Assembly (NCBI RefSeq): GCF_034190915.1
Contig: NW_026947484.1
Coordinates: 79,431,982-79,495,981, forward strand
Direction of reading: 5' to 3'
Source: Cavia porcellus
Taxonomy: Eukaryota; Chordata; Mammalia; Rodentia; Caviidae
Length of the DNA: 64,000 bases
This document shows positions 22,127 through 34,195 of this stretch, one piece after another. Under the pieces are notes generated by a model, which had not been told where the DNA came from, searched no databases, and worked only from the letters and a program-made list of their open reading frames with translations. Every line of letters starts with the position of its first letter. Position 1 is the first letter of the stretch. Both the position numbers and the translations under genes were made by a program.

Positions 22127-25100
22127 TAATTTAGTCATTTCAGTATTCCTAAGTAACCAAAATGGTATCGACAATAAACATACAATGATATAAATCCTCT
22201 AATTACTCATTCAAAACTAAATGTAAAGGATGATCATATAAATCTAAATGCTCATAGAGTGAGACAGCCTTGGGTCTCTACTAGAATGTTTTCATAACAA
22301 ATAGTAGGTGGTCAGTATAGCAAAAGTATTAATACATATGCTGAGTATGCAAACTGGGATTCATTGACAGTCTTAAAATGACTCATTTTTTCTTTACATT
22401 TGTACTAGCCATTCATATTCTTATGTTTCTAATCCTGCTTTCATTTACCCTCACTGTTACCTCAATCAGGTAGATTAAGGCAGTGCTTTGGGCAAGAGGT
22501 GCCATATCATGGCATTCTTCCTAAGCTTTGTAAACCAAAATGTAAATTGAATTTCCAAGGCTCAAATGTAATGTGTATTTGGGAAATTCTAAATAGCAAT
22601 GGATATGAACAAAAGTACAACTTAACAGAAAGGATTATATCATGCAAGAGACAAACCATTCCTTCCAAGATTTTTCAGAACAAAAGTGAAGGTACATGGA
22701 ATACTCAACCTTCATCTCAGCTGTATTTTTATCAACACCCCAAAATGTCCAAACTTAACCCTATCAAAATATTAAAATATATCTCTATCCAAATTTAAAC
22801 ACTTTAAAAATTCCACATCAATTCCAAGCCATATGTTCTCAAACCTAAGCTGAAATACAAATCCACATCTATTATACAGCTCTACTCATTTGATATTATT
22901 TAAATGGTTTTATATTTCAAAACAGCACACTTTTAAAAATAAATAGATCAAATGTTGCTCCAGCAACATAATATGTTAACCTATTATAAGTAGAAGAACT
23001 ACTTTTGTCTGTAACTATCATTTAATTTGACTTCAACATTTGTGGTCTTAGTAACTAATAGTGGCCTAGAAAAATCACCACATAACATGAGACACTAAAT
23101 TGTTTACAAGATCACACTGTTCACTCAAAATTATACATGTCCCATAATTTTCTTTGCCTCACAAAAACAGTACTAAGGAAACAATACAAATGTTTCTTAT
23201 TCTAATATATGTGCAATGCAAAAATTAGGGAGCAAAAATGGTACTGATAAAATTTCTATAGTACCAAGCAAAATGCATGTTAAAATGACTTTATAAAACT
23301 GTATATATACAAACATAAAACTCAAAGCTAAACTTCACTTTAATAACACCTTAAAAATGTAAAATGACAATTTTAAAAAAGCATTTTAAAATGAGAATCA
23401 TGTAATATAATTATGTAAAAGATTCTAAGTTTATCTCTTTTTGTGTATGAATTTTTTTCATGTTGGCTTTTCATCATTGCACAGTAAAACACACACTGTA
23501 CATTTAACATTGTAAAGATGATTTCCAGATTACTGTATAGTATTTATTTGTATTTTTTTATTAATGACTCTTAGGCTGACACTTCATCAAAACTCATGTC
23601 TAAGACTGCCACCAAATATAACTAGATGCCAATCAACAAAAGCCTTATGTTATAAATTATACTCTTTGGTTCTTGAAAATATCAAGCATTAATAGTAGCA
23701 GAGAAAAAAACGTAGGTTTTAGTGCCAAAAAATGCTCACAAAACCATCCACCCTAGGGATCATTAATTTATGAACTAGGTTTTCTCACTTTATTTTATAA
23801 ACCCAGACTTTCTAAAACTGTGTATGAAATCACAAAAAATCCCCTTAAAAGAGGCTAGTACTTGTATCCACTACTGTAGTAATAAATAAACATACATAGA
23901 TAGATTCACCCTTTAGAAGCAAAGGTATCATTAAGCACAGATATACTCAGTCTTTAGGGCAAAAGGAGTAATTTAATCAAATGGATTAAAACATTTATTA
24001 GAGTAATAAAATGCCTATCTTCACAAAAGCACATGTGCTACAGCACACAAAAAAAAGAAGAAATAATGCCTAACCTGAGTCACCTCTGTCTCCTGCCTCC
24101 CAAAATAACCCCACCTCAACTCTCACCATCATCAAAACTTCATGGTCCAGGAAAATGAACTTGGGAGAACATGGAAGGCACTGATACCTAGCAATAAAAA
24201 CAGAGTATGATTTCCAAATGTATCTGCTTCTTTCTGCTCCTCTCCAGCAACCTCCCCCGTTTCTTCACAACTAAAGCATGGAAGAAAGAAACTTAGCTGA
24301 CAAAGAATCTTTAAATCTATTCTTCACATTAAGATAAACTACTAATTAAAAATGAAGAGGACCTGATACATTTTAAGAATGATATTTACATTGAGATATA
24401 CAAAATGCTATTAAACATACAAATCTGAATGTAGTTCAAAACTTTTATAATTATAAACAAAAAAGCACTCAAAAATAATCTTTAAAAATAATAATTACAC
24501 TCTTCCTACTAAGTTGGTAGAAGAGATACAGAAGAATATATAGTTTTTCCTGAACTTAATTAAGCAAAACTGCTTCTTCTTTTCGCATTTCCTATTGAAA
24601 AATTCTGAGAAGTTTACTTTTCAAATTACCAGTAAAGTAGAATTTATGAACATACTAATTTCTTAACCAAATAATGTAACGAGTTTTCTATGAAGCCTGA
24701 ATTAAAAGAGTAATTATCCAAGTAAAATCATATTCAGAAAAAAAGAAAGAAAAACAGTAATTATTACCAATGAAGAAATATAAAATAATACCAGTATGGA
24801 TAATACCATACTTCCAGATTAAGGCCCCAAAGAAATCTTAAGATCCTCTGAAGCTGCCCAGATCCTAACAAGATTTTAGCCCTTTTCAAAAATCAGTTGG
24901 ACAGTATGAGGAAAGAAATAGATTAAGGCTTTAAATAACTGCGGAAGAAATGTTTAAAATATGAAGCCAATAACCCTAAACCTAAATTACTTTTATTATT
25001 TCTCATCCTGCCTCCCACCCCACTGCCTATCCACACAATTAGGAAATGATGCCCTCTTTTAAATATCTCACTGTTAAACAGCAAGCAGAAGCCCCAACTG

Positions 25101-26321
25101 TCAGATATTTGTCTGGCACACATACGCAGAGAAGCTGGCTTCAGCAGAAGTTCAAGCTGTGAGGCTCAGCTAATTCCTATGTGGGTGAAGAAATCAGGGC
25201 ATTTGACAACTGCTCTATACAGAAGCCACTTAAATGGTGGAACCTTCTGAGTCTGAGCCATCAGTATGGTCACTGAGAAATCAATAGACTCTGGATTTTT
25301 GTTGTTCTTATCAGAAAAAAACAGGCAAGCAATATGGTAGCCCTTAAGACCATAGGTAAAGCAAATACCAACTCCTGACTCCATATTATTGGCATAGCTC
25401 CCTTTTCTTAGTTCCATGGAATCAGACTATCAGTGTGCAAATGGCTTTCAATATCACACTGTCTTACTGTTTCATTTTACAGATGGAGAAGCGGATACCT
25501 ACAGAGTTTTAATGAAAAGCCTAAGGTTTTATACCTAGTAGCAAATTGAGTAACTTTGTTTTCTCCTTTTACCCTTCTTTCACTGGCACTTCTGAAGTTC
25601 TTTCTCAGTCAGTCTCTCTCCTTTCTTTTATCATTTCTGAATTTATCTGTCTCCTCTTACCAACTAATGCCCACCCCCTCCTTTTTTTCAGGTCAACTGC
25701 CTTGTTCTCTTACTGTTCCTGGCTTAGTTCCAATTATCCTATATGCATTTTTGCCTAAACAGGAAATACCAGGAACCTCTGGGAATCTTTGACCAGGCAC
25801 TTGGCAAACAGTACTGACTAGGTACTACTATTTCCAATAGAAGTTACAAAGAAGAATCCAGAAGTTAAAAGTCAGCAATAGGCAGGCATATATGATTGTG
25901 GGAATACATTTTTGTTCTTGAGATTAACCCTAAAGTACTTACTTTGCCAGAAGTCATGTATACCCAGGACTATGAAGGGAAACATGAATCAAATCTACAC
26001 ACAGGTAACATCATTAGTAAAACAAGGTTTTGTATTTGTTCAACGGGGCATTCAGACTGCAATTAAGAAAATAATAGGTGATTAGAAATCATATAATCTT
26101 TCCGTGTAAATTACATTTCTTAGTCTATTTCTAAAAGTTCCCTAGAAAATGTATCATATTCATCGCTAGAAGAAAGCAAAGGACATAAGTGAGTTGAGAG
26201 TCAGTCTGACTTATATGTTTGGATTAATAATCTATACAAATATTGTAAAGAAGATCACACAACTAACTTGACATTTTAACAACTAATTCTCTTATTAGTA
26301 GAGAAAGATAGGAGCACAAAA
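22127..26321. other. AT-rich DNA, no gene recognised
   Basis: A small MIR-like patch occurs near 25465-25535 (CATTTTACAGATGGAGAAGCGG). The short frames at 22499-22798, 24923-25123, 25166-25417 and 25546-25792 show no recognisable protein features. A slightly GC-richer patch at 24070-24260 is unassigned. Confidence 0.4.
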
Positions 26322-26558
26322 ATGAGAAGGGCAGGGCTGGGGATTTAGCTCAGTGGCATAAAGCATCTGCCTTGCAAGCCCATGGTCATGAGTTCGATCT
26401 CCAGTACCAAAAATAAAAATAACAAAAAAAAAATGAGAAGGGCAGGGCTGGGGATTTAGCTCAGTGGCATAAAGCATCTGCCTTGCAAGCCCATGGTCAT
26501 GAGTTCGATCTCCAGTACCAAAAATAAAAATAACAAAAAAAAATGAGAAGGGCAGGCA
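26322..26558 (+). mobile_element. STRID SINE doubled in tandem with three TSD copies
   Basis: Two nearly identical STRID elements (about 26334-26430 and 26445-26540) carry GGGCTGGGGATTTAGCTCAG, GCCTTGCAAGCCCATGGTC and GAGTTCGATCTCCAGTAC with A-rich tails. They are separated and flanked by the same word, AAATGAGAAGGGCAGG, which occurs three times (around 26321, 26432 and 26542). The period is about 111 bp. This is best explained by one insertion with its target-site duplication followed by tandem duplication through the TSD. The near identity implies it is recent. The minus-strand open frame at 26295-26579 is a shadow of this repeat. Confidence 0.92.
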
Positions 26559-27735
26559 AAAAGCTTCAACAGTATACAATGCTTCAAGAAAGAAAGATGA
26601 CAGAATCAGATATGTTTATCATTTGGAGTATATAAACCATATTTCCAGTTTGAGAACATTCAGGACTATTTAAATCATTCTAAAATGAGACAAACATTTC
26701 ATTCTTAATCAAATGGCTCAAAAAAAAAAAAAAAAATCCAGAAACATAGCAAATTACCAAATAGCAACTTTAAATATAACAGCCAACTTGAAAAAATGTT
26801 GTTTTAAACATTTTTAACATCCAAAGAAAGGAAGCCAAACATGATATTTTCCCAGTTTAATTTCGTATTATGTTATACTGGATCACGTTCCAAGGCTGTG
26901 CTACATTCAAAATAGAGATTAAAAATTACTCCAAAATTCCTTATTGCTGTAAGTTTGTCAGTGATGACCTCACACATTTTTCTATCATTAGTAAATAATA
27001 ATACTAAGCAATATAAAATTGTAGTATAATTCTTTGATGAATTACACTTTTTAAACTATGCTATTTTTACTCATTATTATATGATAATGACTACCTTTAA
27101 TATAATGTTTATAAATATGGCTCAAAATGTTTCAATGAATTCATATAGAATATGTGAAGAAAATATAAATGACAATGACTTGGTCTGTGGAGGACCATTC
27201 TACATAACTGCTGGGGGAAAAAAGAACAATGGGAAATGTAAGAGATAACGAAATAGTACATCACTGATTCTTATTCTGATGTCCCTAGATCAAGAGAGTT
27301 GTACAAACATAGTAAAAAGAGCTCATCCTGATAAAGCTACAGAGTAAAACTAAAATGTAACTTTGAAATAGCATTCTGTAAATTCAGGGAAGTAACAAGA
27401 CTAACTATTCAATGGTAATCCAAACTGGAACTGATAGCTTCATTACGTTGATTTTTTAAAAGTGGAAGAAAGGGAATAATTATTTAATGATTGCAGATTA
27501 GTGGGCAGTATTTTAGAATTTCAGTCCCATTAGAAAACAGGTAGTTCAAGGAGCATATTAAAAATAGTTCTTCAGAGATAAAAATATTAGAATAGGTATC
27601 TTCCCAGATTTCATACTAAAAATAGCTAACTGGGTCTAACTATATATCCTAAGGTAAATACTGACCAAATGACATCACATAAATGCTTTTTTAATCATCA
27701 TTAAACACCACAAACAAGATACTGTTGCACTGACC
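26559..27735. other. AT-rich DNA, nothing recognised
   Basis: There is an A tract near 26720. No gene or clear repeat is seen. Confidence 0.4.
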
Positions 27736-27885
27736 CTTTTTTAAATGAGAAAATTGAAGGTAAGTGAAGGCAAACAATTTGCCCATGGTTCATGTTCCTA
27801 ATAAGATTATCTGAAATCTGACTCCAAAGCCTGTGTTCTTAGCCTATAATAGTGTTATCCCATCTATTTAGTGATACACTAAATG
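27736..27885 (-). mobile_element. MIR SINE
   Basis: In antisense it reads AAATGAGAAAATTGAAGGTAAG, ACAATTTGCCCATGGTTCAT and TCTGACTCCAAAGCCTGTG TTCTTAGCC. This corresponds to the MIR core and tRNA-like end. Confidence 0.75.
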
Positions 27886-28047
27886 CAATTCAGTTTTTAA
27901 CTGATTCATTTCATTAAGTACATCCTGTAATTTGATATGAAATATAAGCTTCAAATTTTAATCACTACATTTTTAAAGACAAATGCACATCTATTTAGTA
28001 TATGAGCTGCCAAAGTGACACAAAACCAGAATTTTAAAATATTGTTT

Positions 28048-28115
28048 CTCTGCCTGGCAAGCACAAGGTCATGAGTTTGATTCCCAGTACCAAAAATAAA
28101 ACAAAACAAAAATTT
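28048..28115 (+). mobile_element. STRID/ID SINE, 5'-truncated
   Basis: CTGCCTGGCAAGCACAAGGTC ATGAGTTTGATTCCCAGTACC followed by AAAAATAAAACAAAACAAAA is the 3' half of an ID/STRID SINE with its tail. Confidence 0.8.
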
Positions 28116-31100
28116 TTAAGATATTGTTTCTTTCTCCTGATGTTTTGGATTCTTTGAGGCATTCCAACACATGAATTATTATGCCTTATAATGCTATGTT
28201 TTAAAAATATCAAAACTGGTTGATTATAGTTGAATGTGGTATAATGGTACAGCTATTTCCATTTCCAAAGATTAAAATGTGTGTAGGATGTAACTACACC
28301 TTCCGAGGTTTGAGGAAGACACCACTGTTTCAATACTTGGCTCTTAGAAGACATGTTGTTATGAAAAAAGGATCAAGGATGTAAGAAGCACCCACAACAA
28401 CTGGGCTCGACAGTTTTAAAAAAATCTCTAGCTGAACAAGATTCAGATACAGATAGCCACTCTCAGCTTAGAAGTACATGGTTCAGTGTAAAGCAGAAAC
28501 TCAATTTTTCTGATAACAGACTATTCTAACCAGACTATTCTAACAGTAGGAAACAGGAACTAAATTATTTAGAAAAAAATTAATATTATCTTATTATTGC
28601 TGATTAATTAGCCTGCTAAGTAGTACAAGCACTTATGCTTTTCAGATGTGGATCTTTTAAACATTACACTATAAAAGGATCACTAATTATGCTATATAAA
28701 GTTATAAGAACTACAACATAGCAGTATGTGTCAACAAAATCATTCAAGAATACAAACCCACATTGCCAAAGGTATGATTTTCAATTCAAATTAAATTTTT
28801 GAGGTAGAGATTGAAATATCTGCATAAGATGATGAATGTACTCACCTATAAAACTAATGCAGACATTAAGACTACGTCAAAGATACCACTCTTGATACTG
28901 TTCTATGTTGTGCTAATATATAATATCTAAATACAAGGATAGGAATTGACATAAAACTACCAATTAAGACAATATATTAAAACTTAAAGTCCATAAAAAT
29001 ACGGTTATTATATACCTGAATGCATAGATAATCAAATTTTTTCTTTAAATAATAGATTTAATCAGTTCACATTTTTAGTGATAATTTCATGAAAACAGCA
29101 CAGCACCCTCTGGTGCATCTGTTACAAGATGTATAAAATCCCCACAAAGAAAGAAAGAAGTATGAAGTAAAAACAAAAATAAATCTTTGAAATCAATAGA
29201 TTTATACCCTTTTATTTATTCCAGTGCACATTTTTGAACACTAATGCTTAAAAGCATTTCTATTTTAAAAGGTCACTATAAATTTTATAGCAATTAAAAT
29301 AGGTCAGGAAATGATTAGTTTTAACACACTGAACCAACAAAAAATAAAACCAGTTTCCAACATATATCACTCATGTTAAAATAATGCTGTCAGAGAAACT
29401 CTTGAAGGGATGGAAGAGTTTGCTACGTTATCCAAATTCAGCTTATTCAAATCTACCTGGATTTTTTACTTCAAATAAATTTGACTCTTGAGTGAGTAAA
29501 CTACTGCTATACACTTTTTCAGAATTCAAAAAGAATTTACCACTTTTTTTGTAAGAAGTATTTTGTAAAAGGTCCTGCAATTTCTACAGATGAAAATACA
29601 ATAATATTCAGAAATAAAAGCTATGTTAGTTAAATGACAAATGTGGAGTAGTTCAAAGATTAATTGTTCAAAACTTTTACTTAAGAAATAAAACTCCTTC
29701 CTAAGAAAATAATTAACTCTAAAAGATCTTACCAAGGACAAAAGCAAAGGATGCCACCTGCTTTAGACAGTCCTTTTGTGGACCTCTAGTAGTCCCAACA
29801 CAAAGCAGTAAAAATGAAAGTGACACCTGTTTAAAGCAGCCATCTGTCCCTAACAAGCTAGATTTAGTCAAATCCACTTAATCTAGGATTTCCAAAATAT
29901 GGGAACACTATGCACCTGTGAACAGAAAGGATTAAAAACCCATTTAGCAATGTCCCCGGGAACATATACTGAAGTGTTGATACAGGCAAGGGATTTGGTC
30001 AGGAAAATAATCTTGAAAGAAACTGAGAGCAAATAAAGGCTATTTAGCCAGTGCACAACACAAAAATAAAATAAACAGCACACTTCGTAATTAAGTTTAC
30101 TTGTTTGGAATCCTCATTTCTTGTAACATATTCTTTCTACAGATATCAAGAAAGTAACATCCTATGAGACTGCTAAGGGAAAAAAATGTAACTCTTCTCA
30201 CATATCTGATACTATATTCATCTTTTAAAGGCACACATACACACATATTTTAAATTTAGATAAGCAAAATTATGGTCCATCTACTGATCTTAAGTTGGAA
30301 GACCAGAAGTATGCACACATAACACCAACTTAATAATGAAAAATGTTACACAAAAGTAACATTTTCAAACAATGCAAGCAATTTATCTTAAGAGTCATTC
30401 ATTTTAATTATTACTTTAATAGTAAACAATTTAGCACAATAAATTTGTTCAAAGTCAAAAAAATTAAGGTTAAAATATATTAACCTTATAACTTTAAACC
30501 TTTTTTTTATTTAAAGTACCTAAACAGAATGCAAGCCTATTTGAGTACTGGAAGAATAACACTATATTTTAGAAATTAGGAATAACTAGTTCTATGTAAT
30601 GAAAACATTGTGAAATAAATTACAAAATTTCAAAGAATGTATTAATTTACTATATATTTACCATATACCCTATATCTATACTCTATACTGTTTAATATAA
30701 TTCACAGACAAAACAATCCAAAAAAGTCTGAAATAAGCATTATAATACATATTCAATCACAGGCATTCAGTGCCTCAAAACAAATTATTGTTGAACAGTT
30801 TTAGTTTCAAAGTATACTCACTATCACAGATTTCTATTAGTCTAAAACTGAAAACAAAGAATATCAATACAGAACAGTATTTCCTAGGAAAAACATTCAG
30901 AAAGAATCAACTAAATGCTAAGTATTTTTCCCTGTAGTTAATTTTAAACATCATTTGTTAGTATTTCTGGTTATTAGTCGATCCAGATGAATAATTTCAA
31001 TTTACCTGAGCCCAAAGTATCTCTATCAACAATTTTTACACCACAGTTACACTTGTAACCACGGTAACAATACGAGTTCTGTTCTCAGATTAACTTGTGA

Positions 31101-32400
31101 ACAAAAATGTAAATTTTAGAAAACCTGGGGAGGGTAGGTATGTAGGTAGGTAGGGAGTGAAATGCCTCAGAAAGTTCTTGGGCACTGCAAATAAATACGT
31201 CAAACCATAACATTACAGCATATATAATCTATTTGACTAAAAGGCTATTTAAGTGGCACAAGATCTAAAACTATCCCAAGATACAAAACTCCTATTAACT
31301 TCAGAAAGTTTATAGAACTCTCGAGCTTCATCATCCAAAAGTGTTCAGGCATTTGACACTCATCTGAACAGGGAAAAAAACAAGTTAGTATTAGAGATTT
31401 GCATGGAATGCAGGTTGCACAGGGGTGAATAACTATAAAAAAAAAAAACTAAGTGTTTTGAGAAAGACTTCTTTAAGAACAAAATATCATCTTCATTTGA
31501 AATAGCAATCACAAGAAAATGAACTGCAAGAAAAGTTTTTAAACTCCCAACTCTTCATAAAATATTAGCCTTAATAGCATTATAATTACCCCAACCTGCT
31601 CACTGGCAATCTCAAGAATAATTAATACTGTCACGTTATTCACAGGCTATTCTGTCAGTTAAATCAATATGTTTGCTGTGAGGGGAAAAAAAGACAGTAT
31701 TTTTAAAATCTACCTTGGAAACTTCAATAAGTGCAACTACAATGGCACATTTATATTTGTTTTAGCACACGTTCATTATCAAAACTCTTCCCAAATAATC
31801 TAGTAATTAAAAGTTGGACAAAAAAATGAACAAAATTAAAGGATCATCAAGAACTCTACTACTTGAGAATAGGTATCCAAAACTATACAGAACAATAATA
31901 AAAGAATGATAAAGAGGAAGCCCTCTTCTGAGCAGGTTTAAGCTACTATCCAAAGAAAACCAAAAAGTAAATAAAAAAAGAGTATGTTAAGTACACAAGT
32001 CTAGATCTTAACCACAAAGAAAGTGAAATATACACACGTTTCAAGTTGAGAAGCTTCATGCATTCTTTATGAACAACTTGACTTCAATGTCAACTCTCAA
32101 AGGGAAACGAACAGAGATGAGGAGGGAAGGAGGAAAAAAAAAAACTCTTGAAGTACCATAACTGTCACGAATAACACTGAACTGAGTTCTCACAAAGCTT
32201 CCTTGTGTCCTTTCCCTGTTCATCACACACAAGAGTCTCACAATCACAATGAAAATTGTTAATACTCTACTGTGGGAGGGAGGTTCATCAAAGTGAAAAG
32301 GAACCTCACTACTACCCCTCCCATCTCCACAAGAAGGATAAAGCACTGTCAATAACTACTAACCCAAGTATCAAAGATGCCCTGCATCCGGTTTAAATCA
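28116..32400. other. AT-rich DNA next to the CpG island, no clear gene
   Basis: If the island drives a minus-strand gene, this is the start of its first intron. A strong donor-like word TAG|GTGAGT on the minus strand lies at 28837-28845. A possible small minus-strand exon at 31018-31095 is discussed in the findings. A GTAGGTAGGTAGG run is at 31136-31156. No young SINE is present and no coding exon is certain. Confidence 0.4.
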
Positions 32401-32495
32401 CAAGCGCGCACACACACCAAAAAGGGGAGAGAGACCGAGGGACTGACTTTTAAAAAAAATGTCTTTCCCAGTGCTCCAGAGCCCAGCGAAGAGGC

Positions 32496-32531
32496 CCCTG
32501 GTTGGGGGGAGGGGGGGTGCCGAGGGGGAGG
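32496..32531 (+). other. G-quadruplex-prone G tract
   Basis: Several closely spaced G runs (GGGGGG, GGGGGGG, GGGGG) with short loops sit just outside the CpG island. They satisfy the usual pattern for a G-quadruplex on the plus strand and an i-motif on the other. A function in transcription is plausible but not shown. Confidence 0.6.
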
Positions 32532-32895
32532 ACAGAGTGCTGAGTGGATATTAAGACTGTTTGCAGCACAAAGAAAATACAGTTTTAAAAGAAAAAAAGA
32601 AAAGCAAACCGTGAAGCTGATGGTGGTCAAAGAAGAGCAGCTCATTTAGCACCAGGCAAAGAGGGGCACAAATGAAGGAAAGAGGCGGTGGGAAAAGTTC
32701 ACCGATGTACGAGGAGGGAAAAAAATAATAATAACCCCTAACGAGGCCCCACAAGTCAACAACAACAACAACAAAACACCACCTCTCGGTCCCCCCCCCC
32801 AACGCTGTTGTCCATTGCTGTTTTGAAAGAAGCAGGAAACAAGCACCTTTCCAAAAAGAGGCAAATTAAAGAAAGAAAAATGCTTATCTCTTCAC

Positions 32896-33260
32896 CTGAC
32901 CCTCCTGCTCACACCAGACCTAGGGGCGAGCGCCAGCATCCGCAGCGGGGACCTGCGGCTCCCTCTCCCGCTCGGCTCGCGGCCCCCCGCGCTCCCGCTC
33001 CATCCCTGAAGCGCGGCCGGAGCCGGCGGCGGGCGGGAGGGCAGGCGGCGTGGCGCCCACACCCGCGACCGCCGGGCGCGCGGGGTCCATTGTAAACAAG
33101 CCGGGACCGAGCCCCTCGCAGCCGCGCCGCCGCCGCAGCCCGGTGTCAGGAGTGAGACCCGCACAGCCGCGCTCCGCTCGCACACACGAACACACACACA
33201 CACGCACGGACACACGCGTCCACACGCATCCACACGCTCCCACACACATGTAGAGACCGA
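32896..33260 (-). other. Candidate first exon of an unidentified minus-strand gene
   Basis: On the minus strand the island runs into GTCAG|GTGAAG, a good splice donor with its GT at 32895-32894. A second option is CCAAG|GTGAAT at 33271-33270. The exon would be GC-rich and probably untranslated. The frame starting ATGGACCCCGCG (around 33090) reaches a TAG before the donor, and the frame that stays open across the donor begins in simple repeat. The gene would extend leftwards with a very long AT-rich first intron. The strand choice, exon limits and non-coding status are inference. Confidence 0.3.
33179..33249. repeat. Imperfect (CA)n microsatellite in the island
   Basis: Runs of CACACA are interrupted by CpG-containing units (ACGCACGGACACACGCGTCC, CACACGCATCC). 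Confidence 0.9.
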
Positions 33261-33325
33261 AGAATATTCACCTTGGCTGTGGATTATTGTGGTGTTGTTG
33301 GTGGGTGATGGAGATGGTGGTGGTG

Positions 33326-33364
33326 GGGAGGAGGAGGAGGAGGAAGAGGAGGAGGAGGAGGAGA
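33326..33364. repeat. (GGA)n microsatellite
   Basis: GGA units run with a single AGA interruption near 33345. On the minus strand the tract reads as poly-Ser or poly-Pro in different frames, which creates false open frames. Confidence 0.95.
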
Positions 33365-33450
33365 GTAGTTGTTGTTGATGGGTAACAGTCGCCAGGACTA
33401 CGGTGACTATGGCGCTTGATTCACAAGGCAACGGTTGCTATAACTCACAA

Positions 33451-33478
33451 AAGAGAGAGAGAGAGGGAGAGAGAGGGA
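33451..33478. repeat. (GA)n microsatellite
   Basis: AGAGAGAGAGAGAGGGAGAGAGAGGG is a short purine tract inside the CpG island that leads into GAGGGAGAGGGAGA. Confidence 0.9.
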
Positions 33479-33879
33479 CGAGAGGGAGAGGGAGACACTC
33501 GCACGGGGAGGGGTGGGGGAGGGAAGAGGGGAGGAGGCGGGCCCGGCCGAGTCGCCGGAAGAGGCGGGCTCAGCGCCGTGACTGACGGCCTCCGAGCCCG
33601 GGCGGGACGGGATTCCGATATAGGGTTCTGGAGCCGTGCGTTTAGGCTTGGCCACAGCTGGGGTCACTAAGAGACCTCTCGGAGGAATGAGCACCCGCGC
33701 TGGCGAAGATGACGAGAATTTTTACGGTGGTGGTGCGAGGGTTATTTTCAGTGAACGGGGATTGCCTGTCCGAGCAACCAGCTATGCGCCGAGAATCCCC
33801 AGTGCCATAAGAGGGTAACGGCTAACCCAGGAGCGGGGGTAGTCAGGGCGACTCCAGGCACTTGGTGGAGGAGCGAGTT

Positions 33880-34035
33880 ATGGCGGGGGAAGAATCCACT
33901 TTGAAGAACAGCTCTCGCCCCGCCCCCTCCAGAAACGTCACTTCCGGGGCTGGCCCGACGGAGGGCCCGGATGTGCGGCTCCTGTTTCGTATTAGAAGTG
34001 GCGGTGGCGGTGTCCTGTTTGCCTTTGCCTCCTGA
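33880..34035 (+). other. Short 51-codon frame in the candidate plus-strand leader
   Basis: An ATG with G at -3 and G at +4 (a good Kozak context) opens a 51-codon frame beginning MAGEESTLKNSS and ending in GVLFAFAS before TGA. It spans the GC box and the CRE/ETS site, so at least part is probably upstream of or at the start site rather than coding. I recognise no domain. If transcription starts upstream, it could act as an upstream open frame. Otherwise it is chance. Confidence 0.15.
33916..33949. promoter_or_regulatory. GC box next to a CRE/ETS composite site
   Basis: CGCCCCGCCCCC (33916-33927) matches a GC box bound by Sp/KLF factors. Eight bases on, ACGTCACTTCCGGGG (33935-33949) reads on the minus strand as CCCCGGAAGTGACGT. 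That is an ETS/GABP core (CCGGAAGTG) fused to a CRE half site (TGACGT), a known module of TATA-less housekeeping promoters. It marks the likely core promoter. Confidence 0.7.
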
Positions 34036-34181
34036 CTTTTTTCTTTTCCAGGCTATTTGGGGCCTTCGCTGGACTGGAGGGTCGAAGCTGCTATCAGTTC
34101 TGTTTCTCCCTAGAACACTCCCGCCTTCTGAAGCCACAACGCCGGGGAGCGCGGGCAGCGCGGCGTCGGAGAGCTGCCTCC

Positions 34182-34195
34182 GCCGCCATCTTAGC
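34182..34195. promoter_or_regulatory. YY1-type site near a likely plus-strand start
   Basis: GCCGCCATCTTAGC matches the YY1 consensus (AAGATGGCGGC on the minus strand). In housekeeping promoters this site commonly lies just downstream of the start of the transcript running in the AAGATGG sense, but it occurs in either orientation. The minus-strand ATG inside it opens a short Arg-rich frame with no recognisable domain. Confidence 0.65.

Noticed and set aside
25166..25417. 83-codon minus-strand frame as a coding exon
   Set aside because: There is no recognisable motif, and AT-rich flanks lack a good acceptor and donor pair.
26295..26579. 94-codon minus frame with an internal peptide repeat
   Set aside because: The peptide repeat is the tandem STRID duplication read backwards. 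SINE DNA is not coding.
32892..33431. 179-codon minus-strand frame across the CpG island
   Set aside because: Its N-terminal half is a translation of the (GGA)n and (CA)n microsatellites (poly-Ser, poly-Pro), and the rest is generic GC-rich DNA. Long stop-free frames are expected in CpG islands.
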